Positions 17,843 to 25,665 of a DNA stretch of 64,000 nt are shown here, piece by piece. Location of the stretch: assembly GCF_009930795.1 (NCBI RefSeq), contig NZ_CP017146.1, forward strand, positions 434,001 through 498,000, given 5' to 3'. The notes below the pieces were generated by a model. It was not told the DNA's origin and ran no database searches. It saw only the letters and a list, made by a program, of their open reading frames with translations. Both the position numbers and the translations under genes were made by a program. Origin of the DNA: Marisediminicola antarctica (GTDB lineage: Bacteria > Actinomycetota > Actinomycetes > Actinomycetales > Microbacteriaceae). How positions within the stretch are numbered: the first letter of the stretch is position 1; each line of letters begins with the position of its first letter.

Positions 17843-18079
17843 ATGGCAGCAACCTGCCAAGTAACCGGAGCCATTCCCGGCTTCGGTCACAACATTTCGC
17901 ACTCGCACCGGCGCACCAAGCGCCGCTTCGACCCGAACGTGCAGAAGAAGACGTACTACGTTCCGTCTCTGCGCCGCAAGGTCACTCTGACCCTCAGTGC
18001 CAAGGGGATCAAGGTCATTGACGCCCGCGGCATCGAGACCGTGGTCAAGGACATCCTGGCCCGTGGGGAGAAAATCTAA
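17843..18079 (+). CDS. rpmB: Ribosomal protein bL28
   Basis: A 78-residue bL28 with the family pattern [33 protein letters not shown] and [14 protein letters not shown]. Only one cysteine is present, so this is a form without the zinc-binding CxxC pairs. AAGGAGA provides a strong Shine-Dalgarno. Its stop overlaps the next ATG (TAATG), making rpmB-rpmG-rpsN one operon. Confidence 0.95.
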   Translation: MAATCQVTGAIPGFGHNISHSHRRTKRRFDPNVQKKTYYVPSLRRKVTLTLSAKGIKVIDARGIETVVKDILARGEKI

Positions 18080-18246
18080 TGGCTAAGCACCAGGACGTAC
18101 GTCCGATCATCAAGCTCCGCTCGACGGCGGGCACCGGCTACACGTATGTGACGAAGAAGAACCGTCGCAACGACCCAGACCGTCTCGTGCTGAAGAAGTA
18201 CGACCCAGTAGTGCGCAAGCACGTCGAATTCCGCGAGGAGCGCTAA
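18079..18246 (+). CDS. rpmG: Ribosomal protein bL33
   Basis: A 55-residue bL33 starting [18 protein letters not shown] and continuing [20 protein letters not shown]. It has no cysteines, so it is the zinc-independent form. One-base overlap with rpmB, and only two bases before the rpsN ATG. Confidence 0.95.
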   Translation: MAKHQDVRPIIKLRSTAGTGYTYVTKKNRRNDPDRLVLKKYDPVVRKHVEFREER

Positions 18247-18248
18247 CC

Positions 18249-18554
18249 ATGGCGAAGAAGAGCATGATTGCCAAGAACGAGCAGCGCAAGGTCATCGTCG
18301 CGCGCTACGCGACGAAGCGCCTCGAGCTGAAGAAGGCACTCGTCGACCCCGCGTCGACGGATGCCGAGCGTGAGGCCGCACGCCTCGGACTGCAGAAGCT
18401 CCCCCGTGACGCCTCGCCCGTGCGCCTTCGTGGCCGCGACGCGATCGACGGACGCCCGCGTGGGTACCTCAAGCAGTTCGGCGTTTCGCGCGTTCGATTC
18501 CGCGAGATGGCGCACCGGGGCGAGTTGCCCGGTATCACCAAGTCAAGCTGGTAA
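18249..18554 (+). CDS. rpsN: Ribosomal protein uS14, zinc-independent form
   Basis: A 101-residue uS14 of the long, cysteine-free type, with the C-terminal signature [20 protein letters not shown] and ending [11 protein letters not shown]. The zinc-binding uS14 is about 61 residues with two CxxC pairs, so this is the C-minus version. Third gene of the rpmB-rpmG-rpsN operon. Confidence 0.95.
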   Translation: MAKKSMIAKNEQRKVIVARYATKRLELKKALVDPASTDAEREAARLGLQKLPRDASPVRLRGRDAIDGRPRGYLKQFGVSRVRFREMAHRGELPGITKSSW

Positions 18555-18669
18555 ATTACAGTCGGATCCTCGGGTTCTACGCCCGGGGTCATGAATTGAC
18601 CATCAGTCACTCGACTGTTTCACCGATCGAGCAGACCTGTATTGCAACAAAAGTCCGAGGAGGACACAA

Positions 18670-18957
18670 ATGGCTGACAAGTCACTGAACCGCACCGAGC
18701 TCGTCGCAGCAGTAGCCGCAGAGTCTGGCCAGAGCCAGGCCGCAGTGAACGGCGTGCTCGACGCACTGTTCTCGACCCTCGCGACCTCGGTCGGCGAAGG
18801 CACCAAGGTCACGATCCCGGGATGGCTCGCCATTGAGCGCACCCACCGTGCCGCTCGCGCCGGACGCAACCCGTCCACGGGTGAGGCCATCCAGATCGCC
18901 GCCGGATACGGTGTCAAGGTCAGCGCCGGCAGCAAGCTCAAGGCCGCCGCGAAGTAA
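18670..18957 (+). CDS. hup: DNA-binding protein HU
   Basis: A 95-residue histone-like HU/IHF protein. It opens MADKSLNRTELVAAVA and carries the DNA-arm signature with GRNPSTGEAIQI, ending in a Lys/Ala tail. It bends and compacts DNA in the nucleoid. It lacks the long Lys-rich tail of mycobacterial HupB. GAGGAGG is the Shine-Dalgarno. A strong hairpin follows, so it is monocistronic. Confidence 0.95.
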   Translation: MADKSLNRTELVAAVAAESGQSQAAVNGVLDALFSTLATSVGEGTKVTIPGWLAIERTHRAARAGRNPSTGEAIQIAAGYGVKVSAGSKLKAAAK

Positions 18958-18971
18958 CTCAGCCTCACAAC

Positions 18972-19007
18972 GAAGGGGATGACGTCCGAGAGGGCGTCAT
19001 CCCCTTC
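18972..19007 (+). terminator. Intrinsic terminator-like hairpin after hup
   Basis: GAAGGGGATGACG (18972-18984) pairs perfectly with CGTCATCCCCTTC (18995-19007) across a ten-base loop. The T-run is poor (TCGTCGTT), as is common in GC-rich actinobacteria. Confidence 0.8.
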
Positions 19008-19032
19008 GTCGTTCCCGCCGCGCTGTCTCGCT

Positions 19033-19108
19033 GGCCTTTCATCATTCAGGAGTTGTCGGGCTGAACAGTGTTTGTGGCCTTTCATCATTCAGGAGTTGTC
19101 GGGCTGAA
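19033..19108. repeat. 33-base perfect direct repeat, 2 copies
   Basis: Copies at 19033-19065 and 19076-19108 begin GGCCTTTCATCATTCAGGAG and are identical over 33 bases, separated by ten bases. They belong to the repeat family that continues to 19299. Confidence 0.95.
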
Positions 19109-19122
19109 GGGTGTCTGTTGCG

Positions 19123-19299
19123 TTTCGTTATTCAGGAGCGGGACGTGAGTCACGGCTCTATTTTGCTCTTGCGGGCCGGATGCTGGGGGATAGGGCATCC
19201 GGGCACCGAAGTGTCCTGAATTATGAGGCCCAGGTCCGGCTTTCACTCCTGAATTATGAAAGCCGGCTACCGCTCCAGCTCCTGAATAATGAAAGCCGG
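19123..19299. repeat. Further copies of the TTTCATnATTCAGGAG repeat, both orientations
   Basis: TTTCGTTATTCAGGAG at 19123-19138 is in the same orientation as the 33-base repeats. Inverted copies lie at 19213-19229 (TCCTGAATTATGAGG core), 19246-19267 (CTCCTGAATTATGAAAGCC) and 19279-19299 (CTCCTGAATAATGAAAGCC). The arrangement is three one way and three the other, in non-coding DNA before the CopD/CtaG gene. Confidence 0.85.
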
Positions 19300-19351
19300 G
19301 CGGGGCCGGGCGGGGCGGCGCGATGCGGGTTTCGCGCCCAGCTTGCTCACC

Positions 19352-19364
19352 TAGGCTGGTGGAC
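19352..19364 (+). promoter_or_regulatory. Leaderless -10 box for the CopD/CtaG gene
   Basis: TAGGCT at 19352-19357, seven bases before the GTG at 19365, with no Shine-Dalgarno. Confidence 0.5.
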
Positions 19365-21323
19365 GTGTCTCGGCCTCTTCGCATCCTCGGACCGGCCCTC
19401 CTACTGGCCGTCGCACTGGTCAGCCTGCTCGCGGCCCTCGAGTTCGGGGGCGCCGCCGCGGCTCCCGCCCTCGCCGACCCGGGCGCGCTTGTGCGCTACG
19501 GACTGCCGATCTCCAAGCTGTTCGTCAACATCGGTGCCGCCGGCACCATCGGCGCCCTCGTGCTAGTGAGTTTCGCACTCAGCCGCGACAAGCCCGAGTT
19601 TGACCGGGCTCTCGATTTCGCCGCCGGATCCGCCGCTTTCTGGACCGTCGCCTCCGCCGCCACGGGCTTCTTCACCTTCCTGAACGTGTACCTCGAGCCG
19701 TTGTCGTTCGACGCCCGGTTCGGGGAGCTGCTCGGTGCCTTCTTCACCGAGGTGGATTTCGGCCAGGCCTGGCTCGCCACCACCCTCATCGCCGCCGTCA
19801 CGACGGTGCTGTGCTTCGCGGTGCGAGGCAGAACACTACTGCTGTTCGTCACCGTCTTCGCGATCGCCGGCCTCGTGCCGATGGCGCAGCAGGGCCACGC
19901 CGCGGGTGCCGCCGGCCACGACGCCGCGATCTCCTCGCTCGGCCTGCACCTCGTCTTCGCGGCGATCTGGCTCGGCGGACTGCTCACGATCGTCGCGATC
20001 CGCTCGAAGATCGACCCGGACCGCCTCGGCACGATCGTCGGCCGCTACTCCTCGTTCGCCCTCGTGAGCTTCATCGTCGTCGCGGTCTCCGGCTACGTGA
20101 ACGCGTCGTTGCGGGTGGGCTCCCTCGATGGGCTGCTGCGCCCCTACGGCATCCTGGTGGTGGTCAAGGTAGTCGCGCTCATCGCCCTGGGCCTGTTCGG
20201 GGCGGTCCAACGCCGGTTCCTGATCGGACGGATGCTGCGCGACGGCGCCACGCGCGGCCGCGCCTTCTGGTGGCTCATCAGCGCCGAGTTCGCGTTTATG
20301 GGCATCGCCTCCGGTGTGGCCGCAGCCCTCGCCCGCACCGACCCGCTCGTGCCCCAGGTGCTCGTGACGACGACACCGGCCTACATTCTCACGGGGGAGC
20401 CGCTGCCGCCGGAGGCGACTCCGCTGCGCTACCTCACCGAGTGGCGCTTCGACGTGATCTGGGTGCTCGCTGTGGCCTTCCTCGCCTTCTTCTACCTCGC
20501 CGGGGTCTGGCGGCTGCACAAGCGCGGCGACACGTGGCCGATCCACCGCACGATCCTCTGGCTCGCCGGACTCGCGCTGCTCTTCTACGTCACCAACGGT
20601 GGGCTCAACGTCTACGAGAAGTACCTGTTCAGCGCCCACATGCTCGCCCACATGATCCTCGGGATGATGATCCCGGTGCTCCTTGTGCCGGCCGCCCCGG
20701 CGACCCTCGCGCTGCGGGCGATCGCCAAGCGCGCCGACGGCAGCCGCGGCCCACGCGAATGGATCATGATCGCGGTGCACTCGAGAATCGCCGGCCTACT
20801 GGCGAACCCCATCATCGCCGCGGTCATCTTCGCCGGCTCCCTCTGGCTGTTCTACTACTCCCCGCTGTTCAGCTGGGCGACGACCGACCACATCGGCCAC
20901 CAATGGATGCTCGTGCACTTCCTCATCACCGGCTACCTCTTCGTGCAGTCCCTCATCGGCGTTGACCCCGTGCCCTACCGCGCGCCCTACCCTCTGCGGC
21001 TCGTGCTGCTGCTCGGCACCATGGCGTTCCACGCATTCTTCGGCCTCTCGCTGATGACCGGAACGGGACTCCTGCTCGCCGACTGGTACGGCGCGATGGG
21101 CCGCCCCTGGGGTGTCTCGGCGCTTGCCGACCAACAGACGGCCGGCGGAATCGCGTGGAGTGTCGGCGAGATTCCAACGATCATTCTCGCGATCGTCGTC
21201 GCCGTCATGTGGTCGCGCAGCGACACCAAGGAGGCGAAGCGGCTCGACCGCAAGGCGGCGCGCGACGGCGACGTGGACCTCACCGACTATAACCAGATGC
21301 TCGAGAAGCTCAGCCACCGGTGA
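19365..21323 (+). CDS. CopD / CtaG fusion: copper and cytochrome-oxidase assembly membrane protein
   Basis: A 652-residue polytopic membrane protein. The N-terminal half (about residues 1-320) resembles CopD-type copper-transport proteins, with helices containing HAAGAAGHDAAISSLGLHLV. The C-terminal half (about 360-620) resembles the caa3-oxidase assembly factor CtaG, with the segments SAHMLAHMILGMMIPVLL, DHIGHQWMLVHFLITGYLF and MAFHAFFGLSLMTG, whose conserved His/Met are candidate copper ligands. This two-domain layout is usual in actinobacteria. It probably delivers copper for cytochrome c oxidase; that role is inferred from the family. GTG at 19365 chosen from the leaderless promoter. It overlaps the convergent downstream gene by 14 bases. 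Confidence 0.85.
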   Translation: MSRPLRILGPALLLAVALVSLLAALEFGGAAAAPALADPGALVRYGLPISKLFVNIGAAGTIGALVLVSFALSRDKPEFDRALDFAAGSAAFWTVASAATGFFTFLNVYLEPLSFDARFGELLGAFFTEVDFGQAWLATTLIAAVTTVLCFAVRGRTLLLFVTVFAIAGLVPMAQQGHAAGAAGHDAAISSLGLHLVFAAIWLGGLLTIVAIRSKIDPDRLGTIVGRYSSFALVSFIVVAVSGYVNASLRVGSLDGLLRPYGILVVVKVVALIALGLFGAVQRRFLIGRMLRDGATRGRAFWWLISAEFAFMGIASGVAAALARTDPLVPQVLVTTTPAYILTGEPLPPEATPLRYLTEWRFDVIWVLAVAFLAFFYLAGVWRLHKRGDTWPIHRTILWLAGLALLFYVTNGGLNVYEKYLFSAHMLAHMILGMMIPVLLVPAAPATLALRAIAKRADGSRGPREWIMIAVHSRIAGLLANPIIAAVIFAGSLWLFYYSPLFSWATTDHIGHQWMLVHFLITGYLFVQSLIGVDPVPYRAPYPLRLVLLLGTMAFHAFFGLSLMTGTGLLLADWYGAMGRPWGVSALADQQTAGGIAWSVGEIPTIILAIVVAVMWSRSDTKEAKRLDRKAARDGDVDLTDYNQMLEKLSHR

Positions 21324-22341
21324 CGGCGTCGATCACGACTCGGCCGTCGCCCGGGAACGTGATCAGGTAGCCGATCGTGAACGGCACGTCGTCGTCGAAT
21401 GTCGACCGGGTGCCATCGAAGAGCGACTGAACGCCGACGACCAGGTGGGCGGTGCCGGCCGTCTCCGGCACCCGCCAGGTGCCCGGGGTGTCGCCCGGCA
21501 GGATCGTCACGACCGGGTAGCTTGCGATCGTCCACTCGGGGACGCCCTCGACCCGGTTCGCGATTCTCTCGCCGAAGGGGCATCCGGTCGGCTGGAGCAC
21601 CGACTGGGTTGCGCACCCGTCGAGCAGCGCGTCGAGCTCGCCCTGGACGAGGTCGACGAACTCCTCGTTCGCGCGCGAGTTCACGGTCGCCAGGGCCATC
21701 GACCCCGGCTCGAGCACAATGAGCCGCTCCGCGTCCGCGGTGAGCAGCTCCGAGTCGTGGCCGAGCGCGAAGACGCCCGGGGTGAGTACGTGGTACGCGC
21801 TCGCGGCGGCCGCCCCGTTGGTCGCCTCGAGGGTCAGCTCGTTGGCGTCGAACTCCGAGTTGTGCTGCGGGACAACCTCGAGGATGCCTGTCGGGCTTGT
21901 CTCGAACGCCCACGAGTCGAAGAACCCGAGCCGGGCGGATGCCGGTGTGACGGCGAACGACGTGCTGCCGGGCGTTCCGTCGAGCTCGAACGAGAACTCG
22001 ACCACGGTCGTCCCGCCAACACCGGCGGTGCTGCCCACGTGCTCGATCTCGGTGAGCTCGCCGAGGGCATCCGCGGTCAGGAGCTCGCGCGAGGCGGGAC
22101 CGGCCAGAGTCACGCCGGGCGTCTGGAGTGCCGCGTCGACATCATGCCGGGCGAGCGCAGACAGGTAGGAGCGCACAAAGCCGTCCGCGCTGTACAGGCT
22201 CGCGTTGAGGCCGACGACGGTACCGGCGAACGCGAGCAGGATCAGGGTCACAACGATGCCCCAGCGGATCGCCCATCGACGGATCGGGTCGGGCCTGCGC
22301 TCGACCCCGTCCCCGATCACCATTGGGCCCCCGATCACCAT
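21310..22341 (-). CDS. Unknown membrane-anchored extracytoplasmic protein
   Basis: A 343-residue protein with a short cytoplasmic N-terminus, one transmembrane helix (about residues 25-47) and a large acidic exported domain, possibly one or two NTF2-like or similar folds; I do not recognise a family with confidence. A single Cys pair (DGCATQSVLQPTGCPFGER, near residues 243-255) could form a disulfide. No lipobox. The first 20 residues contain a repeated MVIG, giving an alternative start at 22323; 22341 is preferred because a leaderless -10 lies six bases upstream. The 3' end overlaps the convergent CopD/CtaG gene. Confidence 0.65.
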   Translation of the reverse strand: MVIGGPMVIGDGVERRPDPIRRWAIRWGIVVTLILLAFAGTVVGLNASLYSADGFVRSYLSALARHDVDAALQTPGVTLAGPASRELLTADALGELTEIEHVGSTAGVGGTTVVEFSFELDGTPGSTSFAVTPASARLGFFDSWAFETSPTGILEVVPQHNSEFDANELTLEATNGAAAASAYHVLTPGVFALGHDSELLTADAERLIVLEPGSMALATVNSRANEEFVDLVQGELDALLDGCATQSVLQPTGCPFGERIANRVEGVPEWTIASYPVVTILPGDTPGTWRVPETAGTAHLVVGVQSLFDGTRSTFDDDVPFTIGYLITFPGDGRVVIDAVTGG

Positions 22342-22347
22342 GGGGCA

Positions 22348-22353
22348 ATCCTA
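22348..22353 (-). promoter_or_regulatory. Leaderless -10 box, minus strand
   Basis: TAGGAT on the minus strand, six bases before the ATG at 22341 of the unknown anchored protein. Confidence 0.5.
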
Positions 22354-22410
22354 AGCGGGGAGCTTCCCCCTGATCGTCGCCGCTCCGCGGTGGCGCTCGT
22401 CCCGGCCCGG

Positions 22411-22416
22411 TAGTCT
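22411..22416 (+). promoter_or_regulatory. -10 box for the mini-ORF/helicase unit
   Basis: TAGTCT seven bases upstream of the ATG at 22424, matching the spacing of the other leaderless genes in this window. Confidence 0.55.
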
Positions 22417-22423
22417 GGGCGCA

Positions 22424-22456
22424 ATGATCGGCAACACTGACGAGGACCGCGCGTGA
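22424..22456 (+). CDS. Leaderless 10-codon upstream ORF coupled to the helicase
   Basis: ATG at 22424 opens a ten-codon frame (MIGNTDEDRA) whose TGA (22454-22456) overlaps the helicase GTG (22453-22455) as GTGA. The ATG sits at the leaderless spacing from TAGTCT, whereas the helicase GTG itself has no clear Shine-Dalgarno. The mini-ORF is not in frame with the helicase. It is most likely a translational-coupling leader rather than a functional peptide. Confidence 0.5.
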   Translation: MIGNTDEDRA

Positions 22457-23745
22457 GCAGCTCCCCGATTACCCTCTCCGCCGAACAGCAGGCCCTGTTC
22501 GACGCGATCGAGACCACCCGCGAACACATCTTCGTGACCGGTCGTGCCGGCACCGGCAAGTCGACGCTGTTGAACCACCTGTCGTGGAACACCTCGAAGC
22601 AGATCGTGATTTGCGCCCCGACCGGCGTCGCGGCGCTCAACGTCGGCGGGCAGACCATCCACTCGCTCTTCCGCCTGCCGATCGGCGTGATCGCCGACCG
22701 CAAGATCGAGCAGAACGCCGACGTGCGCAAGCTGCTCAACACGATCGAGACCCTCGTGATCGACGAGGTCTCGATGGTCAACGCCGACCTGCTCGACGCC
22801 ATCGACCGGGCGCTGCGGCAGGCGCGCCAGCGACCGCTCGAGGCGTTTGGGGGAGTGCAGGTCGTGCTGTTCGGCGACCCGTACCAACTCGCGCCGGTGC
22901 CGGGGGATGCCGACGAGCGCGCCTACTTCGCCGACCAGTACCGTTCGATGTGGTTCTTCGACGCGAAGGTGTGGGACGAGGCCGACCTGCGCATCTTCGA
23001 GCTCAACACCATCCACCGCCAGCACGAGGAAGAGTTCAAGGCGATGCTCAACGCCGTGCGCCACGGCTCGGTGACGGCCGAGATCGCGGGGCGCCTCAAC
23101 GAGACGGGCGCGCGGCCGGCACCGGCATCCGGGGCCATCACGCTCGCGACCCGAAACGACACGGTCAACGCGATCAACGCGAGAGCCCTCGCCGGACTGC
23201 CGGGGCGCGTGCTCACCGCCAAGGCCGAGATCACCGGCGAATTCGGGGGCCGCGCGTTCCCAGCGGATGATGCGCTGCAGCTCAAGGTGGGTGCGCGTGT
23301 GATGTTCCTGCGCAACGATGCCGACCAGCGCTGGGTCAACGGGTCGGTGGGAACGGTCACCGCCATCTCGTCGACCGTCTTCGTCGAGGTCGACGGCGAG
23401 GAGCACCAGGTGCAGCCGGCGATCTGGGAGAAGTTCAAGTATTCCTACTCGCCGGCGACGAAGGAGCTCAAGCGCGACATCGTCGCCGAGTTCCAGCAGT
23501 TTCCGCTGCGCCTGGCCTGGGCGGTGACGATCCACAAGTCGCAGGGCAAGACCTATGACCGGGCGATCGTCGACCTCGGCCAGCGCTCGTTCGCGCCCGG
23601 CCAGACCTATGTCGCGCTCAGCCGCATCGCGGCGCTCGAGGGCCTGTTCCTGACCAGGCCGCTGAGGCCGTCGGACATCATCGTCGACCGAGACGTTCGC
23701 CGTTTTATGGAGAAGGCGCAGGCGATCCCTGCGATCCGGGCCTGA
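22453..23745 (+). CDS. Pif1/RecD-type DNA helicase (superfamily 1)
   Basis: A 430-residue SF1B-type helicase. Walker A is in VTGRAGTGKSTLLNHLS (near 28-44), motif Ia in CAPTGVAALNVGG, Walker B in ETLVIDEVSMVNADL (near 97-111), motif III in VVLFGDPYQLAPVPGD, motif V/VI in AWAVTIHKSQGKTYDRAIVDLG, and a final TYVALSRI. The absence of a long N-terminus and of an OB or nuclease domain fits compact Pif1-like bacterial helicases. It is expected to unwind DNA 5' to 3', acting in replication or repair; the polarity is family knowledge. GTG start overlaps the upstream mini-ORF stop. Confidence 0.85.
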   Translation: MSSSPITLSAEQQALFDAIETTREHIFVTGRAGTGKSTLLNHLSWNTSKQIVICAPTGVAALNVGGQTIHSLFRLPIGVIADRKIEQNADVRKLLNTIETLVIDEVSMVNADLLDAIDRALRQARQRPLEAFGGVQVVLFGDPYQLAPVPGDADERAYFADQYRSMWFFDAKVWDEADLRIFELNTIHRQHEEEFKAMLNAVRHGSVTAEIAGRLNETGARPAPASGAITLATRNDTVNAINARALAGLPGRVLTAKAEITGEFGGRAFPADDALQLKVGARVMFLRNDADQRWVNGSVGTVTAISSTVFVEVDGEEHQVQPAIWEKFKYSYSPATKELKRDIVAEFQQFPLRLAWAVTIHKSQGKTYDRAIVDLGQRSFAPGQTYVALSRIAALEGLFLTRPLRPSDIIVDRDVRRFMEKAQAIPAIRA

Positions 23746-23764
23746 GACGGCTCGCCGAAGGCGG

Positions 23765-24352
23765 CTAGTGGTCGCCGTGCTCCGGGAGGCGGATGCCGGT
23801 GAGCGTGCCGCTTCCGCCATCCTCGGGGGGCACGAGGTCGGCGTCGTGGCTGCCGTGCGGCTGGGCGTAACGGCCCGCTTCGGTCGCGGCCAGCGCCGGG
23901 GTCGTGAGCGCGCCGACGAGCAGGGCGCCAGCCATGAGACCGACCAGATAGCGGCCGGCGCTCGGCAGAGCGGGCACCGTGGCGGTGCCGCCGGCATTCC
24001 GCACCCGGCGCAGGTGGGTGGCGAGAACCGCGGCGACGAAGAGTTCGAGAATCGACGCGACCGCCATGGGCAGCAGCGGCAGCGACGCCGCGAGCCAGGC
24101 CGCGTCGAGCATAGTGGCGACGACGACGAGGAGGCTCCACGCCACAAGCGGGGCGATCGCGACAACGCCGGCCACCCGCGGGGTCGGAACGGACTCCCTC
24201 GCGAAGGTGGCGACGCCCCACGCGATCTCGGTGACCCCGAGTAGGAGCACGACGGCGGCGATCGGAAGGGGAGAGCTGATGACCAGCGCCAGATGAACCA
24301 GTCCGGCCCCGATCGCGGCGAATCCCAGCCACGTGCGAACGATCTGCGACAT
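23765..24352 (-). CDS. Membrane protein of unknown function with exported His/Asp-rich tail
   Basis: A 195-residue protein with four predicted transmembrane helices (about residues 8-45, 58-80, 88-112 and 128-150) and a C-terminal tail of about 45 residues, GRYAQPHGSHDADL onward, containing four His. Start at 24352 after a good Shine-Dalgarno (GAAGAGGAGGG). It lies 91 bases downstream of the DUF4383 gene on the same strand and may be cotranscribed with it. I do not recognise a family; the tail could bind a metal, but that is speculation. Confidence 0.65.
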   Translation of the reverse strand: MSQIVRTWLGFAAIGAGLVHLALVISSPLPIAAVVLLLGVTEIAWGVATFARESVPTPRVAGVVAIAPLVAWSLLVVVATMLDAAWLAASLPLLPMAVASILELFVAAVLATHLRRVRNAGGTATVPALPSAGRYLVGLMAGALLVGALTTPALAATEAGRYAQPHGSHDADLVPPEDGGSGTLTGIRLPEHGDH

Positions 24353-24443
24353 GGTCGCCCTCCTCTTCTCGATCGGCGCGAACGCCGTGCCTGTGATGGG
24401 ACGGCGCCGCGGTGGCGGCGCCGTCCCGCTCCTGCCGGTGCGG

Positions 24444-24851
24444 CTACGCGCGCGCGGCGCGCACCTTCTTGTCGGCACCCAGGCCGACGGCGAGCAGCAC
24501 GGCGGCGCTCGCGAAGTGCAGCACGTTGTCGGCCGCGTTGATGGCGAGGATGTTGGCCGACGTGCCGATAAGGAAGAGGCCGACGATACCGAGCAGCAGG
24601 TAGGCGGCTCCAACGGCGATGTTCACGCCGCGCGCGGCGGCGACGTTCGACACACCGGCGATGAGCAGTGCGGCACCGATCAACAGGTGCGCGACGTTGT
24701 GGAACACGTTCACCTCGAACAGGCCGAGTAGCAGCCCGCCGGACGTGTCGAAGAAGCTGACGCCTCCCGTGACGGTGAAGCCCAGCAGGCCGACGAGCAG
24801 GTAGACGACACCGAAGACGGTGGCGAGCAGACGATTGGGTGACTTGGTCAT
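24444..24851 (-). CDS. DUF4383 membrane protein
   Basis: A 135-residue protein with four transmembrane helices, containing LFEVNVFHNVAHLLIGAAL and INAADNVLHFASAAVLL, the two NxxH-type helices characteristic of the DUF4383 family common in actinobacteria and often seen near stress genes. Function unknown. AGGAGG precedes the ATG. The C-terminus is basic (GADKKVRAARA). Confidence 0.8.
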   Translation of the reverse strand: MTKSPNRLLATVFGVVYLLVGLLGFTVTGGVSFFDTSGGLLLGLFEVNVFHNVAHLLIGAALLIAGVSNVAAARGVNIAVGAAYLLLGIVGLFLIGTSANILAINAADNVLHFASAAVLLAVGLGADKKVRAARA

Positions 24852-24980
24852 GATTGTGCCTCCTAAACACGAGCCCGACGGATGTCGCGCGTACCAGTCA
24901 TTCGTACCCCGGTTCCAAGCGGATTGGTTGCATTAAGGGCGAACCGCTTTCGAGTCGGCGTGGAGCGCAGCCCCAGCCAG

Positions 24981-25628
24981 CTACTCCAGAAGGTGGAGTT
25001 CGAGGAATCTTGCTGCTCTCGCGTAGGCGAGGGAGGCGGACTGGGCGTGGAGCGATCTCGGGATCGTCGCGTTCGCGAAGCCGTGCCGGGTGCCGGGGTA
25101 GGCATACCGGCTGACCGGTGTGCCGTGCTCCTTGAGTCGATCGACGAAGGAGTCGGGATCCTGGCCCTCGGCCCAGTCGTCGTTGGCGGCAAGGTGCAGC
25201 TGCACCGGGCAGGGGATGACGCCGTGGTCCTTGCCCTCAAGGCTCGCGTAGTAGGCGACCACGGCATCCGCCGACCCGGCCTGGGCGTGCAGGAGCGCGA
25301 TCCAGCCGCCCATGGCGAACCCGATGACGCCCACCCGGTCGGAGCCCTGCGCGCGGCCCTCCTCGATGGCATCGTCGATGAGGGAGAGGGCGAAGCCGAC
25401 GTCGAGCTCGTCGAGCAGCCGCTGCGCCGTGACCTCGTCGGTCGTCGCGACCCCGTTGTACAGGTCGGGAACGACCACCCGGAACCCGTGCCGTACAAGC
25501 GCCTCGGCGTAGAAACCGAGGCTCGGCAGCCGGCCGAACCAGTCGTGAATCAGGACGACGATCGGGTTGCCGGGCTCGCCGTACTCGAGCGCCACCCCGG
25601 GGGAGGGGATCGGCACGATCTCGGTCAT
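24981..25628 (-). CDS. Dienelactone hydrolase family protein lacking the nucleophile
   Basis: A 215-residue alpha/beta-hydrolase of the dienelactone hydrolase type: VVLIHDWFGRLP oxyanion-hole region near 25-36, VVVPDLYNG near 53-61, the acid in LHLAANDDWAEG, and the His in YPGTRHGFAN near residue 190. The nucleophile elbow normally reads GxCxGG or GxSxGG but here is GFAMGG, with Ala at residue 105 (codon GCC; plus-strand 25314-25316). Asp and His are retained. It may be a non-hydrolytic member, or use another group. ATG at 25628 is six bases after a TAGGGT -10 box (minus strand, 25635-25640). Confidence 0.8.
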   Translation of the reverse strand: MTEIVPIPSPGVALEYGEPGNPIVVLIHDWFGRLPSLGFYAEALVRHGFRVVVPDLYNGVATTDEVTAQRLLDELDVGFALSLIDDAIEEGRAQGSDRVGVIGFAMGGWIALLHAQAGSADAVVAYYASLEGKDHGVIPCPVQLHLAANDDWAEGQDPDSFVDRLKEHGTPVSRYAYPGTRHGFANATIPRSLHAQSASLAYARAARFLELHLLE

Positions 25629-25634
25629 GATCAC

Positions 25635-25640
25635 ACCCTA
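25635..25640 (-). promoter_or_regulatory. Leaderless -10 box, minus strand
   Basis: TAGGGT on the minus strand, six bases before the ATG at 25628 of the dienelactone-hydrolase homologue. It separates this gene from the fliW operon transcribed from further right. Confidence 0.5.
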
Positions 25641-25665
25641 CCCAGCCCGCGGCGGAGCCCGCGGA

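Noticed and set aside
19085-19384. Minus-strand 99-codon frame
   Set aside because: It consists of translated copies of the intergenic repeat (recurring FHNSG-like peptides) and overlaps the CopD/CtaG promoter; not a credible gene.
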